DNA of 64,000 nt from Diplocarpon mali (lineage: Eukaryota > Ascomycota > Leotiomycetes > Helotiales > Drepanopezizaceae): positions 124,001 through 188,000 of the forward strand of contig JAENRP010000027.1 in assembly GCA_024741835.1 (NCBI GenBank), given 5' to 3'. The position numbers were made by a program, and so were the translations under genes. Every line of letters starts with the position of its first letter. Position 1 is the first letter of the stretch. Of the stretch, positions 37,001 through 47,803 are shown one piece after another. The notes under the pieces are model-generated. The model had not been told where the DNA came from. It made no database searches and saw nothing but the letters and a program-made list of their open reading frames with translations.

Positions 37001-37455
37001 ATGAAGTTCACTCTCATCGCCGTTCTCGCTCAAGCTCTGGCTGTCAGCGCCATTTACTGTAGCGGCCCGACTACCGTGGGAGGAGGCGACTTTTGTCGGG
37101 TATGGCATCCACACTCTTCCTCATAAGACATGTACTGACAACATTCTACTAGACCGGCTCCGGCTTTTGCGTACGTGTCGCCCACCAACAGAATCATCTA
37201 AATATAGTAATCTGACTTTGGAACACAGTGCAATGAAGTAAAATCAAACGCTTTCAAAACTAGCAAGACCTGTCAATCCCTTCAGGACCCTGAAGGCATC
37301 CCCATTGCCCCCGAATGTGATAACGGTACAGGCGTAAGTCTTCCCTACCAAAAATGATGAAAATCAGAACACTAACATGCTTCTATAGGCCGTTTACTGT
37401 GTAAGTAGAGACTTCGACAAAACGACATAAGTTTGCTAATCTTCTATAGTGTTAA
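37001..37455 (+). CDS. Small secreted eight-cysteine protein with micro-exons
   Basis: Five exons: 37001-37099, 37153-37170 (18 nt), 37229-37333, 37389-37400 (12 nt) and 37450-37455 (one codon plus stop). The four introns are 53, 58, 55 and 49 nt, all phase 0. Donors are GTATGG, GTACGT, GTAAGT, GTAAGT; branches CTGAC, CTGAC, CTAAC, CTAAT; all end in AG. The 79-residue product begins with a signal peptide (MKFTLIAVLAQALAVSA), then carries eight cysteines at 20, 32, 39, 40, 54, 69, 78 and 79: C-C-CC-C-C-CC, ending Tyr-Cys-Cys. Exon junctions separate the cysteine pairs. No hydrophobin (CC spacing differs), CFEM or LysM pattern fits. It resembles effector-like or antimicrobial secreted proteins by size, cysteine content and location in an AT-rich island; function is unknown. 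Confidence 0.8.
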
Positions 37456-38710
37456 GAAAAGGCTTCGATGCAACCTCGCTGGGTCTAAGATATCGGGACA
37501 AGAAGAGGCAGTCTCTCAGAACATCGGCAGTGCCGTGCTCTATCAGCTGATTCTTACACCGGCGGTTGTTCGAAATAGTGGAACGTTCGAATGTTTACCC
37601 CTTCAACTTCCTGAATTATGGCAGAGAGATTTTTGTATTTAGGAAGAAAAATGATAACTTCTTTCGCCATTGATTTCTCTATAGAAACCGAACAGAAAAT
37701 TTACTATTGAAGCTTGCCGACCCACCGGAATTCTCTGGTACAGTCGCTGGCAACTTTTATTACCAAATTGCTGTTTTGCACCGCGACATAGCGTTCCAAC
37801 ATAAGGACTAAATGATATCAAGAATCAATCTTTGAAGCTTTCTCGGATATAAGATTGACGGCCGGGCAGAAAATAACTAGAACTAATTCCAAACATATTT
37901 AGAGATCATTTCAAGTACCAAATTGTGGTTATGATCAGATAGAGCAACATTAGGTCTTAAAACACGACTTTTACCGCCGAAATAAGCGATGTCTGATTAC
38001 ACAAGATTTTGATGCTCAATTCATTCCAAAACCTTGCGATAATGCACATATCAATAACAATAGTATAAGCTTAAATTTGAAATAATTATCAAAGGCAGTC
38101 TACCAACGGAAGAGAATATGGGACGCTATGTTTTGGTATAGAAAGCGCAAATGACTAATACAAGTCGACTGGTACTGTAAAACGATCTTTTTGTAATGTG
38201 ATGTGTTTCACGAGAATCACTAGCTTTCTAGACCCGTCTCCGTCAGTGTCAGAAGTGCGACAATCCGTGAGAGTTGGCCGTGTCTTGATATCAAGTCTTG
38301 GCGCCTTGACGGTTTTACCTAGCTTTCCGAATTCACCTTGCTGTCCGAATTTACCTTCAACAAAGGTCGGTGTTTTTGAAGCAAGTCAGTGTAAGATTCA
38401 TTAGTCACTTTCAAGGGCGCTGGTCAATAGCGAAATGAGATGAAAAACAGTTTCATTTGGCTTGCTTGGATCAGACTCAAGATGATACATAGCTGCTCAG
38501 CAGAATCCGAAACCATACTTCTTCGGTTCCCCACATCTGATAATCTCGAAACCTACAAATTTTCCGGCGTATTGAGCGTGTGCCACCCTAGCAAATCCAT
38601 CACGCATGTGTTAAATGCCGTAGATTTTAGGAACGAGCCTGATGCGTGCATGCCTTTCCGTCATAATGTCACCAGAAAAAAAGCATTACTTTTAGAAGCA
38701 AATGGGATGC
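37456..38710. other. Intergenic region right of the Cys-rich gene
   Basis: AT-rich to about 38.2 kb, then more balanced. No gene is recognised; frames at 38198-38404 and 38440-38784 have no family features and the second overlaps the real minus-strand gene. Confidence 0.45.
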
Positions 38711-39871
38711 CTAATCAGCCGATGCCCGAACGAACTCTTGATCCTCCGCTCTATCGTCATCATCCTCCATCCAAAAATTTCTGAACCTATCTTCCAACAA
38801 CGCGTTGAAGTCGCCAGAAACTCGGAGGGCGTGGGCGACCTGAGCCTCTGACAGGAAGCCGGAGTCGTTGAAGCCATTCTTTCCATCAGCCTTGAAGTCG
38901 GCGCTAGCTTGCCTTAATTCGTCCTCGGTGAGACTTGCCAACGTGCGGTCGATGCCCGGGGAGAGCGATAGAACAATTTGGGCCTCATGGTGCTGGATGA
39001 CCGCCTGTGGTGTCGTCAGGAGAGTATATGTAAGTAGGCCAGAGCAGCTTACCAAAACGTCCTCGTCGTAGAGTGGCGACTCTCCTTGGGCTAGAACTGC
39101 CTCGGGATCATTCATCATCTTCTCCTTGGCATTTTTGACACGGGCCTTAGTGGTCAACTTGACCCTCTTCTTGGGACCTCCACCACGTTGGCGGACCGGG
39201 GCCATTGGTGAATTGTGGGGAGTGTTGAATGGAGTAGGGACGAATTGGTCGGGGCTGCACGAGGAAATTTCCACGTCTCCGAAGCCAGCTGCAAGTCTGT
39301 TACCAGGCAAGTCGTTGGCTGGATGGGTGCCGAATGGTTGCTTGGAAGAAGTTAGCACGTGAATCAGACGAGGCAGAGAACTAGAGCCTACGATCTGTGT
39401 AGAAGATGAAGCATTGCCATTCATTTCAGCTGATGTAGCATGCTGAAATGGGCCATATCGTTCTCGTTCAGCAGAACCGTGGCGGTTTCTATTGGAAGTG
39501 CCGTTCATCAAACGTCCCGAATCAGCACGGCTGTTACCACTCCCAAGAATACCAGGAGCCACTGGAGGCACATAGGGGCGGTACATGCGTCGCTGATTAC
39601 CCATGAAGGAAGCCTGGCCGCGTGAAGCTGTAACTGCTGGAGTAGCGAGAGAGAAGAACGGCGGTTGTGAGGTTGTCACTGATGCGGGGAGGGCAAGCTC
39701 GTTTCGCGACGGAGCCTCCGCAAGCCGCTCGGCTTGCAAGACACGAAGAATATTGTTCTCGGGGGTCGATGGCGCGGTGGCGGGAACTCGGTAGAGGTTG
39801 TTAGGACTGTCGTCGCTATCAGCGCGACGACGAGCTGTAGGAGTTGTGGGATCTGCGGATGGCATGATCAC
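38711..39871 (-). CDS. Hypothetical protein, unstructured N-terminus with conserved-looking C-terminal helix region
   Basis: Two exons (39871-39053 and 39004-38711) around a 48-nt intron (GTAAGC donor, CCTGACG branch, CAG acceptor) give about 370 residues. The intron is in frame without a stop; removing it joins YDEDVL to AVIQHHEAQIVLSLSPG, which reads as one helix. The first 270 residues are rich in Ser, Pro, Thr, Asn and Arg with a basic patch (GGGPKKRVKLTTKARVKNA), a likely nuclear signal. The last 90 residues (TLASLTEDELRQASADFK, then FNDSGFLSEAQVAHALRVSG) look folded and acidic. I recognise no family; a nuclear regulatory role is only a guess. A second in-frame ATG lies two codons downstream. 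It is divergent from SEC22. Confidence 0.72.
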   Translation of the reverse strand: MIMPSADPTTPTARRRADSDDSPNNLYRVPATAPSTPENNILRVLQAERLAEAPSRNELALPASVTTSQPPFFSLATPAVTASRGQASFMGNQRRMYRPYVPPVAPGILGSGNSRADSGRLMNGTSNRNRHGSAERERYGPFQHATSAEMNGNASSSTQIVGSSSLPRLIHVLTSSKQPFGTHPANDLPGNRLAAGFGDVEISSCSPDQFVPTPFNTPHNSPMAPVRQRGGGPKKRVKLTTKARVKNAKEKMMNDPEAVLAQGESPLYDEDVLVSCSGLLTYTLLTTPQAVIQHHEAQIVLSLSPGIDRTLASLTEDELRQASADFKADGKNGFNDSGFLSEAQVAHALRVSGDFNALLEDRFRNFWMEDDDDRAEDQEFVRASAD

Positions 39872-40439
39872 GAGAGGGTGCCTGCGACTTGCTTTTTGGA
39901 TGCGACTGCGATAAAATCGTACAAGAGTGATACTACCACTATTCGCTCTCTTGCGTAGCGAAGTGGTAATACAGCTCGCGGGAGGACTCCTGTGGAGCGG
40001 AGAAACAGATCAAAGATTGAGTTTGAGGGTTGTAAATAAAGCAATCAAGCTGTTGTTCCCAGAGCTAAACCCCCACTAGCTCCTGTCCTCGCTTGTCGTG
40101 GAGGCCCGAAGTTTGAGGCGAAAAGGAGGCAATAGCGCCAGGCTGTTCGGTCCTTCTATTGATCCGAAGACAAGGCTACCATGATTATCGAGATCTGGTC
40201 AGGACAGCAGAACATCATCACCACACTCCTTCAAGACAATGCAGTATACCCACTCCGTCGCGGACTAGGCCTGACGTGAACAAATATTCCTTGCCTTGTT
40301 TTCATTCCATTCTCTAAGACCTTGCCAAACAACCCTCTACTAGGGAGACCGCGCAAGACAAAGGCAATAGCTGCAGCCTGGCCTTGAGGACCTCAACAAG
40401 ATTCGTATTGTGGAAGAGATCAAGTGAACAAATGCCAAG
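39872..40439. promoter_or_regulatory. Divergent promoter region, hypothetical gene / SEC22
   Basis: The 568-bp interval separates two start codons on opposite strands, so it must hold both promoters. No specific binding site is claimed. Confidence 0.5.
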
Positions 40440-41761
40440 ATGATATACGCTACACAGATAGCCAGGTTGGACGGTAGGTCTTCAGACAGTGGATATAAGT
40501 TGTAGTGACTGACTGGGGTCTTCAGGCCTCATACTCTGCGCTGACGACGCAGTGCGTATTACAGCCCCTCTGCACAAGACTTTGACTGAAACTTCATACA
40601 CAGTATGATGCCTCGCTTACAGAGGTCAAAGGCCAAGTCAAACAAGTACTCCGACGACTGAATCGTGGTTCCGAGGCGCAAGCCACCATCGAAAGCAGTC
40701 AATACACATTCCAGTACGTCGATGTTCTCCGATCTGTACCCCTGGAATATCTCTGCCTCCAATTAGAATTGGAGGAGTGAAGAGGTTGAGGGCATAATCT
40801 TGTCTGGTAACGTTCTTGCTCTCCGATGTTTATCAAGTGGTAAAGAATTCGCTCCTTCCTGAGGTACTTCTCACGATGGCACGAGGTTTTCTGAAATCAC
40901 AGCTCCAAACTCTATTTCTGCAGATGCAAGGAGCTATCACGCTCAGAAGAGCTTGGGATTTGGAGACTTGTAAAATCGTCCCGCAAGCTAGCTGTCGCCG
41001 CGTTGTGTATGCTCAATTTCAGTCGGCCAACAGGCATATAGGAGACTTCCAACTCTCCGCCAGACTGACTAATTAACAAACTCGACCGAACAACTCAATC
41101 GCGCAGCAGTGAGCAGGCAAGGCCCCAAGCCGAGAGCTTAAAATTATTTGGCTTCACCATCCCGGCAAGCGTCGAGGAAGCGATGCGAATGGAACTTCAG
41201 CAAGAGGACTCGCCTCGCCAATGTTCTCCTTCTCATGGTTTCATTCGTCCAAATTGAACCAGTGATGAAAGACTAACAAGAGATTCCAGCTATCTCATCT
41301 CTCAAGAGATCATCTACCTGTGTATAACCGCACAATCCTACCCACGCAAACTCGCCTTCACCTATCTTTCCGACCTTTCCAATGAATTTAGCACAACCTA
41401 TCCCTCACAACAACTTCTCTCGCCAACTATGCGCCCATACGCCTTCATGGAGTTTGACACCTTTATCAACCGCACAAAGGGCACCTACTCTGATACTCGT
41501 GCCACGCAGAACCTCGACAAACTCAATGACGAGCTGAGCGATGTAACCAAGGTTATGAAGAAGAATATTGAGGATTTACTATACCGCGGTGATAGTCTCG
41601 AGCGCATGGGTGAGGTCAGCTCGCGACTGAGGGAGGATAGCAAGAAGTACAGGAAGGCGGCTGTTAGGATCAACTGGGAACTGTTGCTCAAACAGTACGG
41701 ACCACTAGGCGGACTTGGCCTGTTCATTATCTTTTTCCTGTACTGGAGATTCTTCTATTGA
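40440..41761 (+). CDS. SEC22: R-SNARE Sec22 (ER-Golgi transport)
   Basis: Four exons: 40440-40473, 40526-40551, 40604-40713 and 41290-41761, about 213 residues. Introns 1 and 2 are 52 nt each (GTAGGT, GTGCGT donors); intron 3 is 576 nt (GTACGT to CCAG), exceptionally long for this window. Splicing gives a longin domain (MIYATQIARLDGLILC, LRRLNRGSEAQATIESSQYTF joined to HYLISQEIIYLCIT, SYPRKLAFTYL), the SNARE motif (ATQNLDKLNDELSDVTKVMK, NIEDLLYRGDSLERM, with the R-SNARE arginine) and a C-terminal anchor (GGLGLFIIFFLYWRFFY). Sec22 acts in COPII/COPI vesicle fusion between ER and Golgi. The tiny first exons hide the true start. Confidence 0.93.
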
Positions 41762-44004
41762 CCGAAGACGATCATGCCTTGAAGATTATATCTGCTGAGA
41801 TATGATGTATCAAATGATTGCTTCATCTGGAAATATTCACTTCGATACTTTGACTGCAATGCCTTGTAAGATATTTTTGTAAGGCTGTATTCTACTTGGC
41901 GATACCAAACAGTTGGGTTTGAAATTCTGTGATTATGGCATGCGTCGATGGATGAGCGACAGATGGGCCAGCAGTTGCGGCTCATCTCACAGAAGATACA
42001 GAAGCTTATACATGGTTAGTATCTTCTCCGTAAGTATGCGACGGAATTCTAGCCAACATAGCTATGGATAATCTGATCCGAGCAGTGCAGGGATTCAAAA
42101 GCTAACATTATGCTCTAGCCTCCCACTCTGCCTCTCAGCCCAAGCAGGCCCTGAGAACAAAGTACACCCCAGCAAGAAATACCCTGCCTCCTAATTATGC
42201 AGCAAATCTACCAAGTCAGATCAAGTGCGTGTGCCGAAGAGCGATTTCACTGAAGGCAGTAGCGAGAAACAGGAGCTACTGATCAATGCTCCGTACGTTG
42301 CTTCATCTGAGTAAGAAATTTGATTGTCCTATGCCGTAGGGAGAATATCATCGTAACGTGTCTGCGATTTCTGGCAAATGCGCTTTCGAGCCATACGTGT
42401 TGACTGTAGATCCAATCCTTTATAAGCAGAGCAGACGGCTCACCTATACCCTAAGCTTTCATCTCTGCAAATGCTGGCGAGCCTCTCGTGTATCTCCCAG
42501 ATTCTTTGCTCCTTACAGGGCTCCCGGTTCCGAATTCATCATTAATGCGAATATATCCTTGAGTTGCGTGTGGTCCGCAGCTACAGAGTCCCTTTCCCAA
42601 TATATCTTTAGCTTTCTTGCCGCAAGTAAATCTCCCCAAGCTTGCGGCAGTTCCATCAGCCCTTTGTGATTTATGCGACCTCCAAGTGTGCCTTCCAGAT
42701 CTCGTATGGCTCCGGCGCAGGAAGCAGCTGTTCTACTCGGCAGTAGAGAGCTTCCAAGGAAATGTGGAGGATGACCTGCTTCTTTAAATCATAAGAGTCG
42801 TAGCGGCAGAGTATAAAAGGGTCGTGGAGACTCGATGAGCCGTCTGCAGTCTGTGCTGAAAGGCGCAAGATTTTGATAGAAAGAAGATATTTGCGGAGCC
42901 TGCAGTGGCGTAGTCAGCAAAGATATAAACAGAGGAAGGCGAGGCACATCATAGAGTAGTATACGTGCAGTAGAGAACATAACAGCACACACAGATTCAG
43001 GCGATCCGGTCTCCTAGTGGCGCCGAAGATTCCGTCGAGAAATAGAGAACCGAGCGCTTCGCTACGTGAGAAAACCCGAGTTTTTGCGCAGCCGAGTACT
43101 CGATACATCTGCGAATAGAAAGCAGTTGCAAATCTGCTCACTTCTAGGCATAATGGATAGGAAAGACAGTTCTTGCAAGGTGTTTTGGCGGCCAGGGATA
43201 TCATGTACTGCGGAATTTCACTTCCAGAGCTTCTTTCGCTAACCCTGACTGGCTTTTCAAATTGAAGCAGCGAATTCAATTCTCCACTGTCAAATCACCC
43301 GAAAGATTCTTTTTTAATCCTGCACAGTACAAGATACCAAGTGAAAACATCTATGTTACTGGCCTGCCACCTTTCCTAACAGTCATAAGCAACGTTTGAG
43401 TGTAAAGGCGAGCAAATCTTAGCAGATTTGCGCCAGCAGAGCGCTTTTAGGCCGAACATTCTATCACTCTGACATCATAGGACTGATTCTTCAATCTGTG
43501 TAGGGAGTCGGAAGCATATTTCTTGCTTACCCCCTATGAAATTCGGCACGTTTTCCCCTGATGTTAGTTCTGCCGTTCGGTTAACCTCGTTAATTCACCG
43601 CCCAAGCACTTCAACCGCAATCTTGCGTGCATTCATTCACTTCGTGGAAAGGAGGGAGCGGGCGACGACAGACTGCCTTTTGTTTCTTAGCCATTGAATG
43701 ATCTTATTTTACATCCCTCTTTTTACTCTCAGATTTTTGAAAAAAAGAATTATTCATGGGCATTGAGGACTCATTGGCTCTTACTATTCCTGACTTGTTA
43801 GATCTTATTCATAGGCCCACATTTACTTTAAAACAGCCTGATGCTCTTCTGAATTTCAAGATATGTGCCGCTCTGTTGTGCTTTACACCCTTGATTCTCT
43901 GACGGTTCTGGGAAACATACTAAGTGTCCTACTAGTAGCTTTAAAAATGGCAGGTTGTCATTTCAATTTCACCGTTGTAACATGAAGACAGACTGCTATG
44001 TAAC
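41762..44004. other. Intergenic region without a recognisable gene
   Basis: Minus-strand frames at 42671-42868 and 42914-43279 have fairly protein-like composition (for example a helix-like HISLEALYCRVEQLLPAPEP) and may be remains of a gene, but frames do not join by clear splice sites. I assign no family. The rest is AT-rich. Confidence 0.4.
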
Positions 44005-44101
44005 TGACAGAATCTAAAGGTGTAGATTCTGAGTTCTATGGAACTGCAGGAGTAATATACAAGGTACGATTACATAAGCCCAATCCTAGTATATTCTAAC
44101 A
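44005..44101 (+). mobile_element. Solo miniature LTR, family A, copy 2 (97 bp)
   Basis: It starts TGACAGAATC and ends TTCTAACA, with a perfect 5-bp target duplication GTAAC at 44000-44004 and 44102-44106. It matches copy 1 (28793-28898), nearly identical over the first 36 bp, including the AGAATCTA/TAGATTCT hairpin (44009-44016 and 44023-44030). A short indel in the middle makes it 9 bp shorter. There is no coding sequence. Confidence 0.85.
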
Positions 44102-46600
44102 GTAACGGTTTCCATTATTTTTCCAATTGGCCTCAGTGGAGGAAAAATGTCCTGATATTCAGCCTCCATTGATCAGGACAATTCCCGCCTACATAGTACA
44201 GGCCTAATTCCGCGCTCAGCTTTGAGGTCGAGAACGCTACTCTCTAACCTGAATCTCCTGAACCTCCTATCCCTCAATCTCGCCAACAGAACGGCCCGAT
44301 ACACGACCCTTTAACTCCCCAAACCTTGCTCCTCACTTATTCTCTGTTCAAGTCCTCGGTTAATGCCAGAGGAGCCCTCTAAACAAGACAGTACTTCTTT
44401 GCATTTTAAAAAGGTGCAGTATGTACATCTTCAGCTTCTCTTATCTTATGAAGAATTTGTATCAGCTATGGAGTTATTAAGAGAAAACAGTTCCAGTCTT
44501 GGCATACCACTTTGAAGATTTAGGCGCCGGAACTCGAGGATTCTTGCTTGTGTTACGGCAGGCAGTCTATCGATAGGCTTATAGAACGTGAAAAGGTAGG
44601 GTTTGTAGAAGACGTGGGTATCGAGTTGGGTGTTGAAGTATGCTGCGCCTCTCTTCCTCACGTTACTACAGCTATTCTCATGAGAGCAGTAGCAGATGGC
44701 TTTTCAAGTAGAACAGTGCATGCCTCGAGCCGTAGGACAATTTTTCGGCGTTGGTATGCAGAATCGCTAGAGAGAGGGTATTGCAGCGAAAGCTTTCGAT
44801 GCTGAGAAACAAGTCCTTCGGAGCGTGAGAATGAACATGGACCCGACGCTTTTTGGATTCAAAAGACCTACAAAGCATGTCCAGTAATTTGTAGCCCGTT
44901 TCTGAGAACAGAAAATTGAAGCAGGTGTTCCGAGGTATTAAACAAGAAAAATGGCCAGCGGCTCAATAGGTTCAGATAGGGGGGAAGCTCATTAGATCGC
45001 TTTTCTTCGTAGCTCCAGAGGCGATTTTGGAGTCAAGATATATCAGTCTCAAGAAAGGGATCATCACAAGACCTTGCAGACGTGGCCCGGCGGTGTTTCT
45101 GTAGCCCAGGGAGAGGTATGGCATAACCCCGTCCGCGCCGCCGAGGGGAAGTCTACGGGAAAATAAAAGCCGTGCTTGATCCGAGGGATCACTGTGTATA
45201 TTGAGTTCTCTCTGTAGCATTCTACTACACCCTGCCTCTTATACTATTTATTTCAATACTGAAGAAAATATGTTTTGTCATACACTCCTAAGAGCTGTAA
45301 GAAATCACGTATTTCCGCCCACTACCGTTTCTTAACACCAAACGTAAGCCTACAAAATTACACCACGAAAGCAGGACAACCCCCCAGAAAGGCTTGGAAA
45401 ATTAGATTATATGTCTCTGGATAAGTATAAAGCTTTGCTATCTGACAGTCTGCGGATCCCATAGTCGCTGGTGCTTACTCGCCAACCACTACCTCTCCGT
45501 TTCCTTGCGCGCTATGTACTTGCTATATGAAGAAGTTAAGAAGAAAGCTACAGACGGTGCAGTCCCTATTTCTGTCTCTATGCCTCTGATAGATTAATAC
45601 CCTGATTAGAAGTTTGGCATGCGGAGAAGTGCCCCGGTGAACTGTTCAGAACCATCTAAGAAATGATGTCTCGGAGCGTCCCGGTAACCTAGGGAAGGGA
45701 AAGGCCTGCGAGGAAAAGAAAAAATATCTTTCATGATTGAAAAGCAAGGACGCCCTAAGTCAAGCCCCCTCCCCAGCACGCTCTCCAAGAGCCCACAGAA
45801 TCTTCCACCCTCCCTCATCTTTGTCTCCGTCTAATCTAGCGCTCTTCCCGACTACCGATCCTCCTCGAAAACACCAAGATCGAGCCCACCGCTAAGGAAC
45901 GAGTCGATTGGAATCTGGTAGCCACGACTTTTTCCTTTGTGAAGCATGTGATAGACCATATCAGCACCTAAGCAAGAAAACGGATTAAGATACGGATGAG
46001 CTCTTCAGGGCTGCAAAGACAGGATCCGGAGCTTTTCCCGCGCAAGAAAGAAGCAAAGGGAACGCGATGAGTACAGTATCTAAACGCAAATGTGGATAAA
46101 TCGCGCTTTTGAAGACGCGGGATTATGTAAAGTAGCAGTTACTTTTTAGGTATCACATGCCATCAACAGCTAGAGTACTAGAACTCTTGATTATGCGTTC
46201 CCCTTTCCAAAGCGTGCACCCAGGTACCATGGGCATATGTTTTCCCGTAAAGCACTTTGTCGGCTCTTCGACGATATGGCAGGGTTACAGGATTTCAAAT
46301 TTCTGAAAATGCGTGCTGGGCATGGTAGAAACGCAGCGCAAGCATACAATACAGAGTTCTTCGTGAATCAATGCTGGAGCTGTTTTCGAGTTTCTGGTGG
46401 GTGAATGTCGGATTGGTAGAGCAGCTGATGCAGGGATGTGGTGCTTGTGCGTGGGAGCTGTTGTGGTGTACCTATCTTCACCTTTCCAGATGCGAGCAAA
46501 GGCGTTGCTAATGCTGGGGGATGCTTGAAGTATTGGAGGTGAGTTGGAGTGAGGCCTGAAGCGGCGATGATGGACAAGTAAGAAGCACGTATTCTTGACC
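44102..46600. other. Gene-poor region right of the second miniature LTR
   Basis: Several 60-80 codon minus-strand frames (44446-44661, 44972-45220, 45606-45818) have plausible composition but none extends or joins by clean splicing. Two of them share a short Ser-Leu-Gly-Tyr-Arg motif, so they could be fragments of related decayed genes. A 9-bp inverted repeat lies at 44148-44156 and 44172-44180. No gene is called. Confidence 0.4.
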
Positions 46601-47803
46601 TCAGCTGAGACTCAAACTCGCAACACGAGCAGCCAGATCCCCTGCCGCCTCCTCGTATGATGGCAACTCATCCGTCTTCCCGTCTTCTTCGTTCTGCTGG
46701 TCGTTCTCCATTTTCTTCTCTGCCCCCTTCTCTTTCTCCTTCTTCTCCCCAGATTCCCTATCTCCATCCCCGTAACCGGGAAGGACACTCACCTCTCGCC
46801 CGTCTCTCTTACAAAAGTTCAGCTTCATTTTGAGTTTCGACGCCCCCCGCTCATTCTTCATCTCCTGAGTAAACCTCCACTCCTCCCCCCTCAGATCCTC
46901 TAACTGCCTCTTCATCTCCTCCACGCTGTCAAACACAGCCACCAACTCGCGTCGATCCCCGTCTCCCTCTCCCTCTCCCTCTCCCCGCCCAAGCCCCAAC
47001 CCCATAGTCCTCGCCCTCGCCCTCTCCCTACCCAGACACCCAACCGCAATATACGGGCTCTTGAAGCCCAGCAAGCGCCTCCCCACGTCGGCGCGGAAGT
47101 ACATTCGGAGGTCGTGCACAGTGCCCATCATAAACTTGCTCTGAGCCCCTACGCTCTTCTCGTCAGCCGCGACCAGTATCCTCTCCAGCGCCGCGAAGCG
47201 CTCGAGCCGCGCGAGCGGCTTCTTACGCTCGTCCGTGTAGTTTGGATGCACCATGATATTGCGCACATCCTGCAGCGCGAGGCCTGGGAAGAGAGCGAGG
47301 CTGTCCAGAGGGTCGGCGCGCGCTTGAAAGTTCTGCGCGTGGGCGTGAGTGATACGTGGAATGAGGTCTGTCCAGAGGGGGTCGAAGATCAGGTAGTCGA
47401 CCACGGGGCTGAACCATACATGTCTCCCCTTTGTGACTAACTCTTGATCCTGACCCTGATCCTGAGAATCCACACGGCTACTCCCCTCTCCTTCCGAGCT
47501 ATCGGGAGCTTCATCGTTACTTTGAAGGCCGGATCCAAGATCCAGATATCCTCCATACACCATCGCCACCCTCCTCGCTTCCCTACACACTTCAAACACC
47601 ACCGACGTGCTCCTTTTTCCCGTGCTTTCGAAAACGTTCCTGTTCACCTTCCGCGTCCACTTCACGATGCGGGGTGTTTGCTGGAGACATAGCACCCAGA
47701 TGTGGGCGCGGAGCTCGGGAGGGAGGAGCGGGAAGAGCGAGAATATTTGGGCTCGGTCTGGGGCAACCGGCGAGGGATTCATCTGAGTGACCTTGGGATC
47801 CAT
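46601..47803 (-). CDS. 2EXR-domain protein
   Basis: Single exon, 400 residues. Near the N-terminus FSLFPLLPPELRAHIWVLCL, with PRIVKW following and then SVVFEVCREARRVAMVYGGY, is the 2EXR pattern (F-box-like N-terminal motif common in expanded fungal families). A Gly-Glu repeat at about residues 270-285 comes from a CTCCCT microsatellite (about 46963-46987). The C-terminus is Lys/Glu-rich and ends with DELPSYEEAAGDLAARVASL. Function of 2EXR proteins is not established; a substrate-adapter role is only inferred from similarity of the opening motif to F-boxes. Fragments of related genes appear near the right edge of the window. Confidence 0.8.
   Translation of the reverse strand: MDPKVTQMNPSPVAPDRAQIFSLFPLLPPELRAHIWVLCLQQTPRIVKWTRKVNRNVFESTGKRSTSVVFEVCREARRVAMVYGGYLDLGSGLQSNDEAPDSSEGEGSSRVDSQDQGQDQELVTKGRHVWFSPVVDYLIFDPLWTDLIPRITHAHAQNFQARADPLDSLALFPGLALQDVRNIMVHPNYTDERKKPLARLERFAALERILVAADEKSVGAQSKFMMGTVHDLRMYFRADVGRRLLGFKSPYIAVGCLGRERARARTMGLGLGRGEGEGEGDGDRRELVAVFDSVEEMKRQLEDLRGEEWRFTQEMKNERGASKLKMKLNFCKRDGREVSVLPGYGDGDRESGEKKEKEKGAEKKMENDQQNEEDGKTDELPSYEEAAGDLAARVASLSLS

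Noticed and set aside
44972..45818. Two frames with a Ser-Leu-Gly-Tyr-Arg motif resembling HET-domain starts
   Set aside because: Motif too short, following residues do not match the HET consensus, no continuing frame.
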